Shown here: positions 21,462 to 29,482 of the stretch, one piece after another
How the letters are laid out: each line of letters starts with the position of its first letter
Numbering within the stretch: the first letter of the stretch is position 1
From: DATILL01 sp035476575
GTDB lineage: Bacteria > Actinomycetota > Actinomycetes > Mycobacteriales > JACQDL01
Length of the DNA: 29,482 nucleotides
Direction of reading: 5' to 3'
Assembly (NCBI GenBank): GCA_035476575.1
Contig: DATILL010000119.1
Span: forward strand, 1-29,482
Made by a program: the position numbers and the translations under genes
Notes under the pieces: model-generated
Database searches by the model: none
What the model was told of the DNA's origin: nothing
What the model saw: the letters and a program-made list of their open reading frames with translations, nothing else

Positions 21462-24400
21462 TCAGTGACGAACTGAGAAGTCCGGCGCCTGCAGCGAGCC
21501 GAGGACTACCAGCACCGGCGGTCCAGCGACCGGCCTGAGACCGGCCGTGCTGGCCACCGCGTGGCGCTCACCCGCCAGGTCGGTACGGAAGACGATGAGC
21601 TGGGTGGTGAAGGCGCCGGTCCGGTCCGGCACCACCGTCACGGTGCCGAACCCGGGCTGCCAGCTCAGCGTCACGGGCGTGCCCGGTCGAAAGTGCTCGC
21701 CGCTGACCAGGGCGACCCGGCCTACGACGATCACGGCCGGGCGTGCCGTCAGGGTCGGGGCCAGCGTCGAGCCGGTGACCCGGACAAGCTGGCTGACCGC
21801 ACCGGCCAGGTCCGGCCCGGAGGCGGTGACCATCAGCGAGCCGGTCCGGGTGCCCAGCGCGTTCGGGGTGAAGGTCACCCGGATGATGCAGCTCGCCGTG
21901 GGCGCGACTGGGGCGGTGCATGTCGTTCCTGGCGTGGCGAGCTCCGCGCTGGCCGGCGTGATCTTGCCGGAGATCAGCAGGGGCGCGCCGGAGACGTTGG
22001 TGATGGTCACCGTGACCGGCCTGCTGGTGATGCCGATGCCCTGGGGCCGGAACGTCACCGGGTCCGGCCGCACGGTGAACTTCGGCGTGATCCCGACGCC
22101 GACCAACGTCACCCGCCGGTCGATGGGCGGCACCAGGGTGGCCGTGCTGGTCACCGTCAGGGTGCCGTTCTGCGGACCGAACGACGTCGGCGCGGCGGAG
22201 ACGCCGATGGTGCACGACTCGTCGCGATGCAGCACGCCGGCCGGGCAGGTCGTGGACACCACCTGGAACGGTCCGACCACGGTGCCGGGCTTGACGGTCA
22301 TCGGCCCCGGTCCGCCGTTGGTCACGGTGGCCGCCAGCGGCGCGCCGACGGTGTTGATCGGCTGCTCCGGGAAGTCCAGCTCGGCTGGGGTGACCTCCGG
22401 GTTGGGGAAGCGCACCCGGACGTAGACGTTGGGCTGCGTGCCGTCCGGCGCGTCATCGGTGAGCAGGGTGGCCGAGTCGAAGCCGATGATGCCGCCGTCG
22501 GCGTCGATGGCCGGCCGGTCGCCAGTGCCGACGATCTGCTCGCCGCCGACGCTGCCGACCGAGCCGAGCTCATTGCCGGGTGTGCCGGGCCCGCCGAGGT
22601 CGGGCCCGAGGTCGCGCACGTACACTCGCGGCCCGCCGCCGTTGAACACCTGGCCCTCCGTCAGGTCGCCCGCGAACGACGCGAACGCGACCGTGGAGCC
22701 GTCCCGGGAGATGGCCGGGCGGTAGCTGCCGTACTCGGCCGGGAGGGGCGGGTCGCTGGTGCCCGCAGTGGAGACGAGCACGGTCTGACCGCGCGCCCCG
22801 TCCCGCACGTAGACCTGGTCGGCGGCGTTGAAGAACCCCCCGGTCGCCCCCCTGGTCGATCCCGTGGCGGTGAAGTCGCTGGAGATCTGCGTCTCCGTCG
22901 TGAACGCGACCCGGCTGCCGTCGCCCGAGATGCTTGGCTGGATCGCGCTCGGCGCTGGCGCGAGGGCTCCGTCGGCGTTCGGCAGCAGTGAGGCCAGGGT
23001 CGTCCGGTTGGCCGCGGTGTCACGGACGTACACCTGCTGGCCGTTGCTGTCGCTGCCGCAGTCGAGCGCGGTCGGCAGGGTGTTGTCCGCGGCCGGCGCG
23101 CAGTACGAGGAGAACGCCACGAACCGACCGTCGGCGGACACCGACGGGGCGCGACCGTCCACCGGGGCGACTCGGTCCACCGGGGCGCCGCCGCTGCGGT
23201 CGGGCACGCTTACGACCTCGGGCGGGGCGCTCACGAAGCTGCCCCCGGTGTCACTGCGGGACAGCACCACGTCGGTGGCGCCGGAGCCGGAGAAGAGGGT
23301 GTGCGCGGTGCCCGGTCCGTCGACCTCGGCGAGGCTGAGCATCGCGGCGTACGGCTGGACGGCCCGCGGCTGCAGCCGCACGTACGCCGTGCAGCTCCCG
23401 CCGTAGTCGATTATCCGACCGATCACGCACGCCCCGGAGTCGCCCGCCGGCCGGATTAGCCTCATCACGCAGCCGCTGCTGGAGGCGAATGCCAACCTCG
23501 CCGGCTGGTGCAGGGTGTTGGTGATCGTGAACGTCCGCAGCGCTACGGTGTGCAGCCGCACCTCGCCAAATACCCCCACCGGGTTGCCGAAGTCGTCGGT
23601 GTCCAGGGGGCTGGCCCAGGGCGAGGGAGCAGCCGACGAACAGGCCGTGGCGCGCGCCGCCGTTGTCGTGGTCGAGACTGCCCGGGGCGACGCCAATGCC
23701 GAGCGGAGGCGGATCACTGGTGGTGGCGGTGGCACGCAGCCGCGGCCAACCAGCGCCAGCGCGGTCTGGCCAGCCGGCGTGCCGGAGTTGGTCCGCAGGG
23801 TCGCGATGCTGGTCTGGTCCCCGACGCTGCCGCAGCTCGGCGGCGTGTACTGGACCCTGATCTGGCAGCTACTGCCGCCGCCCACCGCGCCGTCGCAGGG
23901 GCGGTCATCCGGCAGGATCACGAACCTGCCGCCCGGCGGCTCGACGGTGGGTGGAGTGAAGACGGCGCCCGGACCGAACACCCTGATGTCGATCGTGTCG
24001 ATGTTGGCGTCGCGCACCGCTCCGCCGAAGTCGTGCAAGGGGAGGTAGTTGCCGCTGGCGTCCACCAGGTTGCCCTCGAAGACGTTCGGCAGGATGTACG
24101 GCGAGGCCAGGGACAACCGGGCCGGGAAGGCCACGGTGTGGCCGTCGGCGGACAGCTTCGGCCCGCAGCTCTCGCCGGTCGAGCGCGAGCTGGTCGGGTC
24201 GCAGCCCAACGTGCGCTGGTAGGGCAGGTCAGAGGCGATGCCCGTGATCCGCGTCGGCTCGTTCGGGGTGGCCCGCTCGGCGACGTAGATCTCGTTGTCG
24301 CCCGTGCTGGAGTGCGGCGTGCTGGAGTGCGGCGTGCTGGACGGCGGCGTGCCCAGCCGGTCCGGGTGCCGCACCGAGTAGGCCACCCGGGACCCGTCCC

Positions 24401-24812
24401 CTGACAGGCTCGGCGCGGTGGCGTCGTAGGCTCCGTCGCCCTCCACCGAGCCTGGGGAGAGCGGCGTGGTCGCTCTGTTGGCCGGATCGTGCAGGTCCCG
24501 CAGCCGCAGCCGCCAAGGGGTCGGTCCGTCACCGACGAGCCGGGTCTGGTACGCCGCCAGCGTGCCGTCGCTGGACAGCGTTACGGCGCCGTTGTCGGCG
24601 CTCGGGTCGAGCGGGTCGGTCGAGACCAGCAGCGTTTGGCCGGACGGTACGGCGGGGGCCGCGAAGGTGGGCATCAAGGCCGGGATCGCCGCCAGCAACG
24701 CCAACGAGACGGTCGCCGCGACGGCCTGCACCGCACGCCGCCGCCCATTTCTCACGCCTCCGCTGCTCAGGCGTCCACTGCTGGCACGCCCAGCGCGATA
24801 TCCCCCGGCCAC
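21462..24812 (-). CDS. Large secreted TolB/WD40-like propeller and ASH-domain protein
   Basis: The 1116-residue product begins with a basic region and a hydrophobic segment ending in PTFAAP (about residue 52), a secretion signal. Residues about 57-250 and 540-800 contain repeated blades of the TolB/PD40 type, each with the motif SxDGxxVAF/Y and YVRD (SLSGDGSRVAYS, SVSADGRFVAFSS, SISGDGSRVAFTT, AISRDGSTVAFAS). Between and after them are ASH-like (choice-of-anchor D) beta-sandwich segments with NxxxxPATLxFxxQPxxT-type patterns and paired cysteines (STTCPAG...DESCTI, GTTCTAPVAPTASCII). Residues about 158-170 carry a short SSTPH repeat. No catalytic motif is visible; a binding or cell-surface role is likely. 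The start is uncertain: a GTG at 24812 is used, with another at 24755. Confidence 0.78.
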   Translation of the reverse strand: MAGGYRAGRASSGRLSSGGVRNGRRRAVQAVAATVSLALLAAIPALMPTFAAPAVPSGQTLLVSTDPLDPSADNGAVTLSSDGTLAAYQTRLVGDGPTPWRLRLRDLHDPANRATTPLSPGSVEGDGAYDATAPSLSGDGSRVAYSVRHPDRLGTPPSSTPHSSTPHSSTGDNEIYVAERATPNEPTRITGIASDLPYQRTLGCDPTSSRSTGESCGPKLSADGHTVAFPARLSLASPYILPNVFEGNLVDASGNYLPLHDFGGAVRDANIDTIDIRVFGPGAVFTPPTVEPPGGRFVILPDDRPCDGAVGGGSSCQIRVQYTPPSCGSVGDQTSIATLRTNSGTPAGQTALALVGRGCVPPPPPVIRLRSALASPRAVSTTTTAARATACSSAAPSPWASPLDTDDFGNPVGVFGEVRLHTVALRTFTITNTLHQPARLAFASSSGCVMRLIRPAGDSGACVIGRIIDYGGSCTAYVRLQPRAVQPYAAMLSLAEVDGPGTAHTLFSGSGATDVVLSRSDTGGSFVSAPPEVVSVPDRSGGAPVDRVAPVDGRAPSVSADGRFVAFSSYCAPAADNTLPTALDCGSDSNGQQVYVRDTAANRTTLASLLPNADGALAPAPSAIQPSISGDGSRVAFTTETQISSDFTATGSTRGATGGFFNAADQVYVRDGARGQTVLVSTAGTSDPPLPAEYGSYRPAISRDGSTVAFASFAGDLTEGQVFNGGGPRVYVRDLGPDLGGPGTPGNELGSVGSVGGEQIVGTGDRPAIDADGGIIGFDSATLLTDDAPDGTQPNVYVRVRFPNPEVTPAELDFPEQPINTVGAPLAATVTNGGPGPMTVKPGTVVGPFQVVSTTCPAGVLHRDESCTIGVSAAPTSFGPQNGTLTVTSTATLVPPIDRRVTLVGVGITPKFTVRPDPVTFRPQGIGITSRPVTVTITNVSGAPLLISGKITPASAELATPGTTCTAPVAPTASCIIRVTFTPNALGTRTGSLMVTASGPDLAGAVSQLVRVTGSTLAPTLTARPAVIVVGRVALVSGEHFRPGTPVTLSWQPGFGTVTVVPDRTGAFTTQLIVFRTDLAGERHAVASTAGLRPVAGPPVLVVLGSLQAPDFSVRH

Positions 24813-24964
24813 CTAGCGAGTCAAGCAGCGGCGGTAATTTCGGGACAAGTGTGACAGCCGAGTCTCGCCTCTTAGGGCACCACGTCGTGCACGAGCGGAC
24901 GCTCCGACGGTCCCCTCAATGTTGTGGTCCCTCGCTGCTGCGGTGAAGCCCGCAGTGCTGCGCG

Positions 24965-25012
24965 GCCTCAGTACCGCGTGGCCTCAGTACCGCGTGGCCT
25001 CAGTACCGCGCG
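24965..25012. repeat. 16-bp tandem repeat x 3
   Basis: GCCTCAGTACCGCGTG is repeated at 24965, 24981 and 24997 (the third with one change), flanked by more diverged copies including CAGTACTGCGGC at the end of the DUF6458 gene. On the minus strand each unit contains GTACTGA, matching the Tyr-stop end of that gene, so the array may have grown from its last codons. The 217-bp gap has no other visible feature. Confidence 0.85.
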
Positions 25013-25029
25013 TCAGCAGTGCTGCGTCA

Positions 25030-25293
25030 TCAGTACTGCGGCGGCGGCTCTTCGTAGCTGCGGCGCTCCTCGACGACCGTCGCCCCGTCGACGTCGTCGG
25101 CGTAGGTCTTGCGCCGGGTCACCACCGACCCGCGCCGCTGGTAGGTGATCAGCGACAACACCAGCCCGATCACACCCACCAGCATGGTGACCACGCCGAT
25201 GGTGTCGAGGTTGACGCCGGACGGACGCGCGGTCACCCCAAACTTCAGGATGCCGCCTACCAGGATCAGCAACAGGCTGGCACCAACGTTCAT
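25030..25293 (-). CDS. Small membrane protein, DUF6458 family
   Basis: The 87-residue product has two membrane helices (ASLLLILVGGILKFGV and TIGVVTMLVGVIGLVLSLITY), separated by a short polar loop, then a cytoplasmic charged tail RRGSVVTRRKTYADDVDGATVVEERRSYEEPPPQY. This layout matches the actinobacterial DUF6458 family of unknown function. The ATG at 25293 has a GGGAGG site 7 nt upstream. The stop is doubled in frame (TGA TGA). The tail might be a docking site; that is a guess. It is divergent from guaA, 500 bp away. Confidence 0.82.
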   Translation of the reverse strand: MNVGASLLLILVGGILKFGVTARPSGVNLDTIGVVTMLVGVIGLVLSLITYQRRGSVVTRRKTYADDVDGATVVEERRSYEEPPPQY

Positions 25294-25800
25294 GGTGAGC
25301 CTCCCTTCCGGCTTTTCGTGCGGACCAGACACACAAACTTTACCCGTCATTTCCGGGGTTGATGCGGGGCGGTACCTACGAAGATCCCGTCCGCCCACGA
25401 TCGTCCGGCCAGAAGCATGGGCCGACCCTGGCCGTTCGCAGCGCGGCCAGGGTCGGGGTGGCGCGACCGCGGCGCTCCTGTCCGGGTCCGACCAGACCGG
25501 TCGCGCCGGTCGGGCCCGGAGCAGCGGCCACACCACGTGGCCCCGGCTGGTCTGGCTGGCGGCGCCCGGCATGCGCGCCGCCTCGTCGTCGACCAGGCCG
25601 GTGGGTCCGTAGACATGACGTACGAGCCCACGGATTCGTACGTGATTTCGTCGCCGTTCCCTGAGATGTGGAGGGAGCGGAGGGATGGAGCAACCTGTCT
25701 GGCATAACGAAACCCACCTTCCCTCGTGACGCGGAAGTCGACGTAGGCTCAGGTCTGTCTCGGTCCGAGGCGATATCGGCGGCAACCGTAGGATTGCCGA
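25294..25800. other. Divergent intergenic region before guaA with a 13-bp hairpin
   Basis: No supported gene lies in these 507 bp, although several open frames cross it. A perfect 13-bp inverted repeat (CCGACCCTGGCCG at 25422-25434 with its complement at 25444-25456, 9-nt loop) sits in the middle. It is not followed by a T-run on either strand. Closer to guaA the sequence is less GC-rich and contains the guaA -10 box. I found no known riboswitch motif. Confidence 0.5.
25789..25794 (+). promoter_or_regulatory. Putative -10 box (TAGGAT) for leaderless guaA
   Basis: TAGGAT ends 6 nt before the GTG at 25801, with no ribosome site in between. It is among the best -10 matches in the window, but no matching -35 box is obvious at 17-19 nt. 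Confidence 0.5.
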
Positions 25801-27369
25801 GTGACCCCGCCTGCCGACTCGGCGTACGCCGAGACCGTCCTCGTCGTCGACTTCGGCGCGCAGTATGCCCAGCTCATCGCCCGCCGGGTCCGCGAGGCCC
25901 GCGTCTACAGCGAGATCGTGCCGCACACCATCACGGCCGCCGACCTGCTGGCCCGCCGGCCGAAGGCGATCATCCTGTCCGGCGGCCCCGCCTCGGTGTA
26001 CGCCGAGGGTGCTCCCGGGATCGACCCGGCGGTGTTCGAGGCAGGCGTGCCGGTGCTGGGCATCTGCTACGGCTTCCAGTTGATGGCGCGGGCGCTCGGC
26101 GGCCGGGTGGAGCGGACCGGCACCTCGGAGTACGGCGGCACGCCGCTGATGGTGACCGAGCCGGGCGTGCTGCTCCGCGGGCTGCCGGCGGCCCAGTCGG
26201 TGTGGATGTCGCACGGCGACTCGTGTACGGCGGCGCCCCCCGGGTTCACCGTGCTGGCCGGCACGGCGGGCGCTCCGGTCGCGGCGTTCGAGGACCCTGA
26301 GCAGTCCCGGTACGGCGTGCAGTTCCACCCCGAGGTGCTGCATAGCGAGCACGGCCAGCGGGTGTTGGAGCACTTCCTGTACGACGCGGCGGGCTGCGGC
26401 CAGACCTGGACGATGGACAACGTCGTGGAGGACCAGGTCGAGCGGATCCGGGCACAGGTGGGCGGCAAGCGAGTGCTCTGCGCACTGTCCGGCGGGGTCG
26501 ACTCGGCGGTCGCGGCGGCGCTGGTGCACCGGGCGGTGGGTGACGCGCTCACCTGTGTCTACGTCGACACCGGCCTGATGCGCCAGGACGAGACCGCGCA
26601 GGTCGAGCGGGACTACGTGGCGGCGACCGGCGTCCAGCTTCGGGTGGTGCACGCGGCCGACCGGTTCCTGGCCGCGCTGGCCGGCGTCAGCGACCCGGAG
26701 CGGAAGCGGAAGATCATCGGCCGTGAGTTCATCCGGGTCTTCGAGGCGGCGGCGCGGGCGGCGGTCGAGACGGCGGACGTGGAGCTCCTGGTGCAGGGCA
26801 CGCTCTACCCGGACGTGGTGGAGTCCGGTGGCGGCACCGGCACCGCGAACATCAAGTCCCACCACAACGTCGGCGGCCTGCCGGACGATCTGCGCTTCGC
26901 GCTGGTGGAGCCGCTGCGGACGCTGTTCAAGGACGAGGTACGGCGGGTCGGGCGGCAGCTCGGGCTGCCCGAGGTGATCGTCCGGCGGCATCCGTTCCCG
27001 GGGCCGGGGCTGGCCATCCGGATCATCGGCGCGGTCACCCCGGACCGGCTGGCCGTGCTGCGCGCGGCGGACGCGATCGTCCGAGCCGAGGTCACCGCGG
27101 CCGGGCTGGACGACGACATCTGGCAGTTCCCGGTGGTGCTGCTGGCCGACGTACGGTCGGTCGGCGTGCAGGGAGACGGGCGGACGTACGGCCATCCGGT
27201 GGTGCTCCGGCCGGTGACCAGCGAAGACGCGATGACCGCAGACTGGGGCCGGCTACCCTATGACGTGCTGGCCCGGATCTCGACCCGGATCACCAACGAG
27301 ATCGCCGAGGTCAACCGGGTTGTCCTCGACATCACCTCCAAGCCTCCCGGCACGATCGAGTGGGAGTAG
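25801..27369 (+). CDS. guaA: GMP synthase (glutamine-hydrolysing) GuaA
   Basis: GuaA turns XMP, ATP and glutamine into GMP, the last step of guanine nucleotide synthesis. The 522-residue product has the two usual parts. The class I glutamine amidotransferase (about 10-205) has the nucleophile in GICYG (Cys89) and the FHPE catalytic pair (His176, Glu178). The ATP pyrophosphatase part starts with the P-loop SGGVDS (230-235), then YVDTGLMR, QGTLYPDVVES, KSHHNVGG, and the C-terminal dimer domain with RHPFPGPGLAIRI and the KPPGTIEWE end. All key residues are present. The GTG start is leaderless by pattern. It receives XMP from GuaB, encoded about 6.6 kb upstream. Confidence 0.97.
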   Translation: MTPPADSAYAETVLVVDFGAQYAQLIARRVREARVYSEIVPHTITAADLLARRPKAIILSGGPASVYAEGAPGIDPAVFEAGVPVLGICYGFQLMARALGGRVERTGTSEYGGTPLMVTEPGVLLRGLPAAQSVWMSHGDSCTAAPPGFTVLAGTAGAPVAAFEDPEQSRYGVQFHPEVLHSEHGQRVLEHFLYDAAGCGQTWTMDNVVEDQVERIRAQVGGKRVLCALSGGVDSAVAAALVHRAVGDALTCVYVDTGLMRQDETAQVERDYVAATGVQLRVVHAADRFLAALAGVSDPERKRKIIGREFIRVFEAAARAAVETADVELLVQGTLYPDVVESGGGTGTANIKSHHNVGGLPDDLRFALVEPLRTLFKDEVRRVGRQLGLPEVIVRRHPFPGPGLAIRIIGAVTPDRLAVLRAADAIVRAEVTAAGLDDDIWQFPVVLLADVRSVGVQGDGRTYGHPVVLRPVTSEDAMTADWGRLPYDVLARISTRITNEIAEVNRVVLDITSKPPGTIEWE

Positions 27370-27398
27370 CCCTTCACTGGCCTGACGGCCCACGCCGT

Positions 27399-27417
27399 CG
27401 CCGCGCGCGCCGCGGCG
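27399..27417. terminator. Weak GC-rich hairpin after guaA
   Basis: CGCCGCG and CGCGGCG pair with a 5-nt loop, 30 bp after the guaA stop. No T-run follows. It may slow polymerase, but the evidence is thin. Confidence 0.25.
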
Positions 27418-27461
27418 CTACCAAGTTCGACCCGCTGTCTCATCTGTCGTAATCATGAGGC

Positions 27462-27923
27462 ATGCCGATTCTTGACCCACAGCGTTCGACGGTATGCACA
27501 CCGTAGCTCTTCAGAGAGAGGTTCGACGTGCAACGGGAGCAGGAGGGCTTCGCTCTTGTTGAGGCTCGGCGCGGCGCACAACTCGTCGGCCTGGCCTTTG
27601 GCGTTACGCTTCGCCCCACCACGCTGTGGTGGCAGAACTTGCTTACCACGCTGTCCACCGAAATCACGCAGGAGCACAACAAACGCACCTTCGCCTTGGT
27701 TGAGCTGCTGGTGCATCGGCCCTGGCGTCGTCAGCACATCGGCAAGGCGATCCATGACCGTTTACTACGCGACCGAGGGGAGGAGCGGGCAACGCTCACC
27801 GTGCTGCCTGCCGCCGTGGCTGCACAAGCTGCCTACCATAAATGATGCTGGCGCCGGGTGAGGCAAAAGCACAACCCGCTGCCCGGCTTGCCGATCTTCG
27901 ATGTAATGGTCAAGTCCTTACGG
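27462..27923 (+). pseudogene. Broken GNAT acetyltransferase gene
   Basis: A single reading frame runs from an ATG at 27462 to about 27923 but carries two stops. TAG at 27504-27506 follows MPILDPQRSTVCTP. TGA at 27843-27845 falls in YHK-stop-CWRRVRQKHNPLPGLPIFDVMVKSL, where relatives have a Trp, so TGG has become TGA. Between the stops are acetyltransferase-like segments: FALVEARRGAQLVGLAFGV, FALVELLVHRPWRRQHIGKAI (the acetyl-CoA loop, RRQHIGKAI) and ERATLTVLPAAVAAQAAYHK. A GTG at 27528 with a GAGAGG site could still give a 105-residue fragment, too short for a working GNAT fold. Base composition is a little lower in GC than the core genes. Confidence 0.72.
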
Positions 27924-28107
27924 AAACGAAGGAAAAATAATAGCAGACGACCCGGCGCGGGCACGGCGGCCACCCCTCCTTCCCAGACTGCGGCCGTGCC
28001 TGTCTGGTCACCCGGACTGGACGGACCCATCTCGTCCCACTGGGGAGATCGACACGCCCGACTGCACTCGTCCCGCAGCGGCGCCCGGCCGGTACTCACC
28101 AGCTGCG

Positions 28108-29482
28108 TCAGACTTCGTCGGCGGGGAGGTCTTCGGAGTCGGTGATGGTGTAGGCGTAGCCCTGCTCGGCGAGGAAGCGCTGCCGGTGGGCGGCGTACTC
28201 CTGGTCCAGCGTGTCGCGGGCCACCACGGTGTAGAAGTGCGCGGTCTTGCCGTCTGCCTTGGGCCGCAGCACTCGGCCGAGCCGCTGCGCCTCCTCCTGC
28301 CGTGAGCCGAACGTCCCGGAGACCTGGATCGCCACCGCTGCCTCGGGCAGGTCGACGGAGAAGTTGGCCACCTTGGAGACGACCAGCACCCGCACCTCGC
28401 CGACCCGGAACGCGTCATACAGCCGCTCCCGCTCCCGGTTGGTGGTGGAGCCCTGGATCACCGACGCGGCCAGCGCCTCGCCGAGCTCGTCGAGCTGGTC
28501 CAGGTACGCGCCGATCACCAGCACCCGGTCGCCGTCGTGCCGCTCCACCAGGCGTTTCACCACCGGCAGCTTGGTCCGCGCGGTCGAGCACAGCTTGTAC
28601 CGGTCCTCCGGCTCGGCGGTGGCGTAGGCCATCCGCTCGGCGTCGGTGAGGGTGACCCGGACCTCGGTGCAGTCGGCCGGGGCGATCCAGCCCTGCCGCT
28701 CGATGTCCTTCCACGGGGCGTCGTACCGCTTGGGGCCGATCAGGCTGAACACGTCACCCTCCCGGCCGTCCTCGCGCACCAGCGTGGCGGTCAGGCCGAG
28801 CCGGCGGCGGGACTGCAGGTCGGCGGTCAGCCGGAAGATCGGCGCCGGCAGCAGGTGCACCTCGTCGTAGATGATCAGGCCCCAGTCGCGGGAGTCGAAC
28901 AGCTCCAGGTGCCGGTACTCGCCCTTGCGCCGGGTCGTCATCACCTGGTAAGTCGCGATGGTCACCGGCCGGATCTCCTTGCGCTCGCCGGAGTACTCGC
29001 CGATCTCCTCCTCGGTCAGCGTCGTCCGCTTGAGCAGCTCGGACTTCCACTGCCGGCCGCTCACGGTGTTCGTGACGAGGATCAGCGTCGTCGCGCCGGC
29101 CTTGGCCATCGCGGCAGCGCCGACCAGCGTCTTGCCTGCGCCGCACGGCAGCACCACCACACCCGAGCCGCCCTGCCAGAACGACTCCGCGGCCATTTCC
29201 TGATAGTCGCGCAGGTGCCAGTTCGCCTGATCGAGGCTGATCGGATGCTTCTCGCCGTCGACGTAGCCTGCCAAATCCTCTGCGGGCCAACCGATCTTGA
29301 GCAGCATCTGCTTGATGCGGCCGCGCTCGCTGTTGTGCACCATGACGGTGTCGTCGTCGATGCGGGCGCCGAGCATCGGCGCGATCTTCTTGTTGCGCAG
29401 TACTTCTTCGAGCACCGCGCGGTCAAGGCTGACCAGGGTCAGGCCGTGAACGGGACTCTTCACCAATTGCAGCCGCCCGTAG
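28108..29482 (-). CDS. XPB/Rad25-type DNA repair helicase (5' end outside window)
   Basis: The visible 457 codons belong to a superfamily 2 helicase of the bacterial XPB/ERCC3 type, which opens DNA 3' to 5' and is linked to nucleotide excision repair. Motif I is LPCGAGKT, motif Ia TNTVSGRQWKSEL, motif II the DEVH box in IIYDEVHLLPA, motif III GLTATLVREDG, and the second RecA domain has VLVIGAYLDQLDELGEAL, VVSKVANFSVDLPEA and motif VI QEEAQRLGRVLRPK. The reading frame continues unbroken to the window's end (YGRLQLVKSPVHG), so the N-terminal damage-recognition region is missing from view; the full protein is normally about 550 residues. The stop is at 28108-28110. It converges on the GNAT remnant. 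Confidence 0.93.
   Translation of the reverse strand, partial: YGRLQLVKSPVHGLTLVSLDRAVLEEVLRNKKIAPMLGARIDDDTVMVHNSERGRIKQMLLKIGWPAEDLAGYVDGEKHPISLDQANWHLRDYQEMAAESFWQGGSGVVVLPCGAGKTLVGAAAMAKAGATTLILVTNTVSGRQWKSELLKRTTLTEEEIGEYSGERKEIRPVTIATYQVMTTRRKGEYRHLELFDSRDWGLIIYDEVHLLPAPIFRLTADLQSRRRLGLTATLVREDGREGDVFSLIGPKRYDAPWKDIERQGWIAPADCTEVRVTLTDAERMAYATAEPEDRYKLCSTARTKLPVVKRLVERHDGDRVLVIGAYLDQLDELGEALAASVIQGSTTNRERERLYDAFRVGEVRVLVVSKVANFSVDLPEAAVAIQVSGTFGSRQEEAQRLGRVLRPKADGKTAHFYTVVARDTLDQEYAAHRQRFLAEQGYAYTITDSEDLPADEV

Noticed and set aside
25347..25717. Small minus-strand genes upstream of guaA
   Set aside because: Frames are open but have no ribosome site, no family motif and an Arg/Pro/Gly bias typical of non-coding high-GC DNA.
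25294..25800. Purine riboswitch before guaA
   Set aside because: No conserved riboswitch core is visible, and the -10 box sits 6 nt before the start codon, leaving no leader.
27430..27460. tRNA-like TTCGACCC segment
   Set aside because: No acceptor stem or anticodon arm can be drawn around it.

Overview
The window is high-GC actinobacterial DNA. The strip tsaE / tsaB-rimI-tsaD / groES-groEL / whiB (WhiD/WhiB3 type) / bldM-like regulator / DUF5319 / guaB-guaB3 / guaA is the conserved neighbourhood of sporulating Actinomycetia such as Streptomyces. Gene content and codon bias suggest Micromonosporaceae or a close relative; that placement is inference. Many genes start without a Shine-Dalgarno sequence, with a TAnnnT box 6-8 nt upstream of the start codon, so leaderless transcription looks common here.

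Layout. 1-5320: tRNA t6A-modification genes tsaE, then tsaB-rimI-tsaD with 4-nt stop/start overlaps, interrupted by three tandem, oppositely oriented, paralogous lipoprotein genes. 5321-6550: an AbiEi/DUF559-type putative PD-(D/E)XK nuclease gene flanked on both sides by palindromic repeats built on a GTGGTGACCTSTCG core; a third array of the same family lies before guaB (17434-17563). 6551-10677: a secreted S8/S53-like peptidase, a THUMP-like methyltransferase and an overlapping APH-fold phosphotransferase, all on the minus strand. 10678-11600: intergenic DNA and a decayed AAA ATPase gene. 11626-13871: CIRCE-controlled groES-groEL with a strong terminator. 13890-15563: whiB, a BldM-like regulator lacking the phospho-acceptor Asp, and a DUF5319 gene. 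15600-17376: an octanucleotide tandem repeat, a broken azoreductase gene with an intact divergent marR and palindromic operators, and a lipoprotein gene. 17667-20308: guaB and guaB3. 20394-25293: CorA-type transporter, a 1116-residue secreted beta-propeller/ASH protein and a small DUF6458 membrane protein. 25801-27369: guaA. 27462-27923: broken GNAT gene. 28108-end: XPB-type helicase, running off the window.

How the parts work together. GuaB (IMP to XMP) and GuaA (XMP to GMP) are the two committed steps of GMP synthesis, with the paralogue GuaB3 just downstream of GuaB. TsaE, TsaB and TsaD act together in t6A synthesis, and RimI is their usual operon partner. WhiB and the BldM-like protein are developmental regulators. 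Three pseudogenes (AAA ATPase, azoreductase, GNAT), several short tandem repeats and a dispersed palindromic repeat family mark the spaces between core genes as active sites of gene gain and loss. The repeat-flanked nuclease gene is the most interesting candidate for something undescribed.
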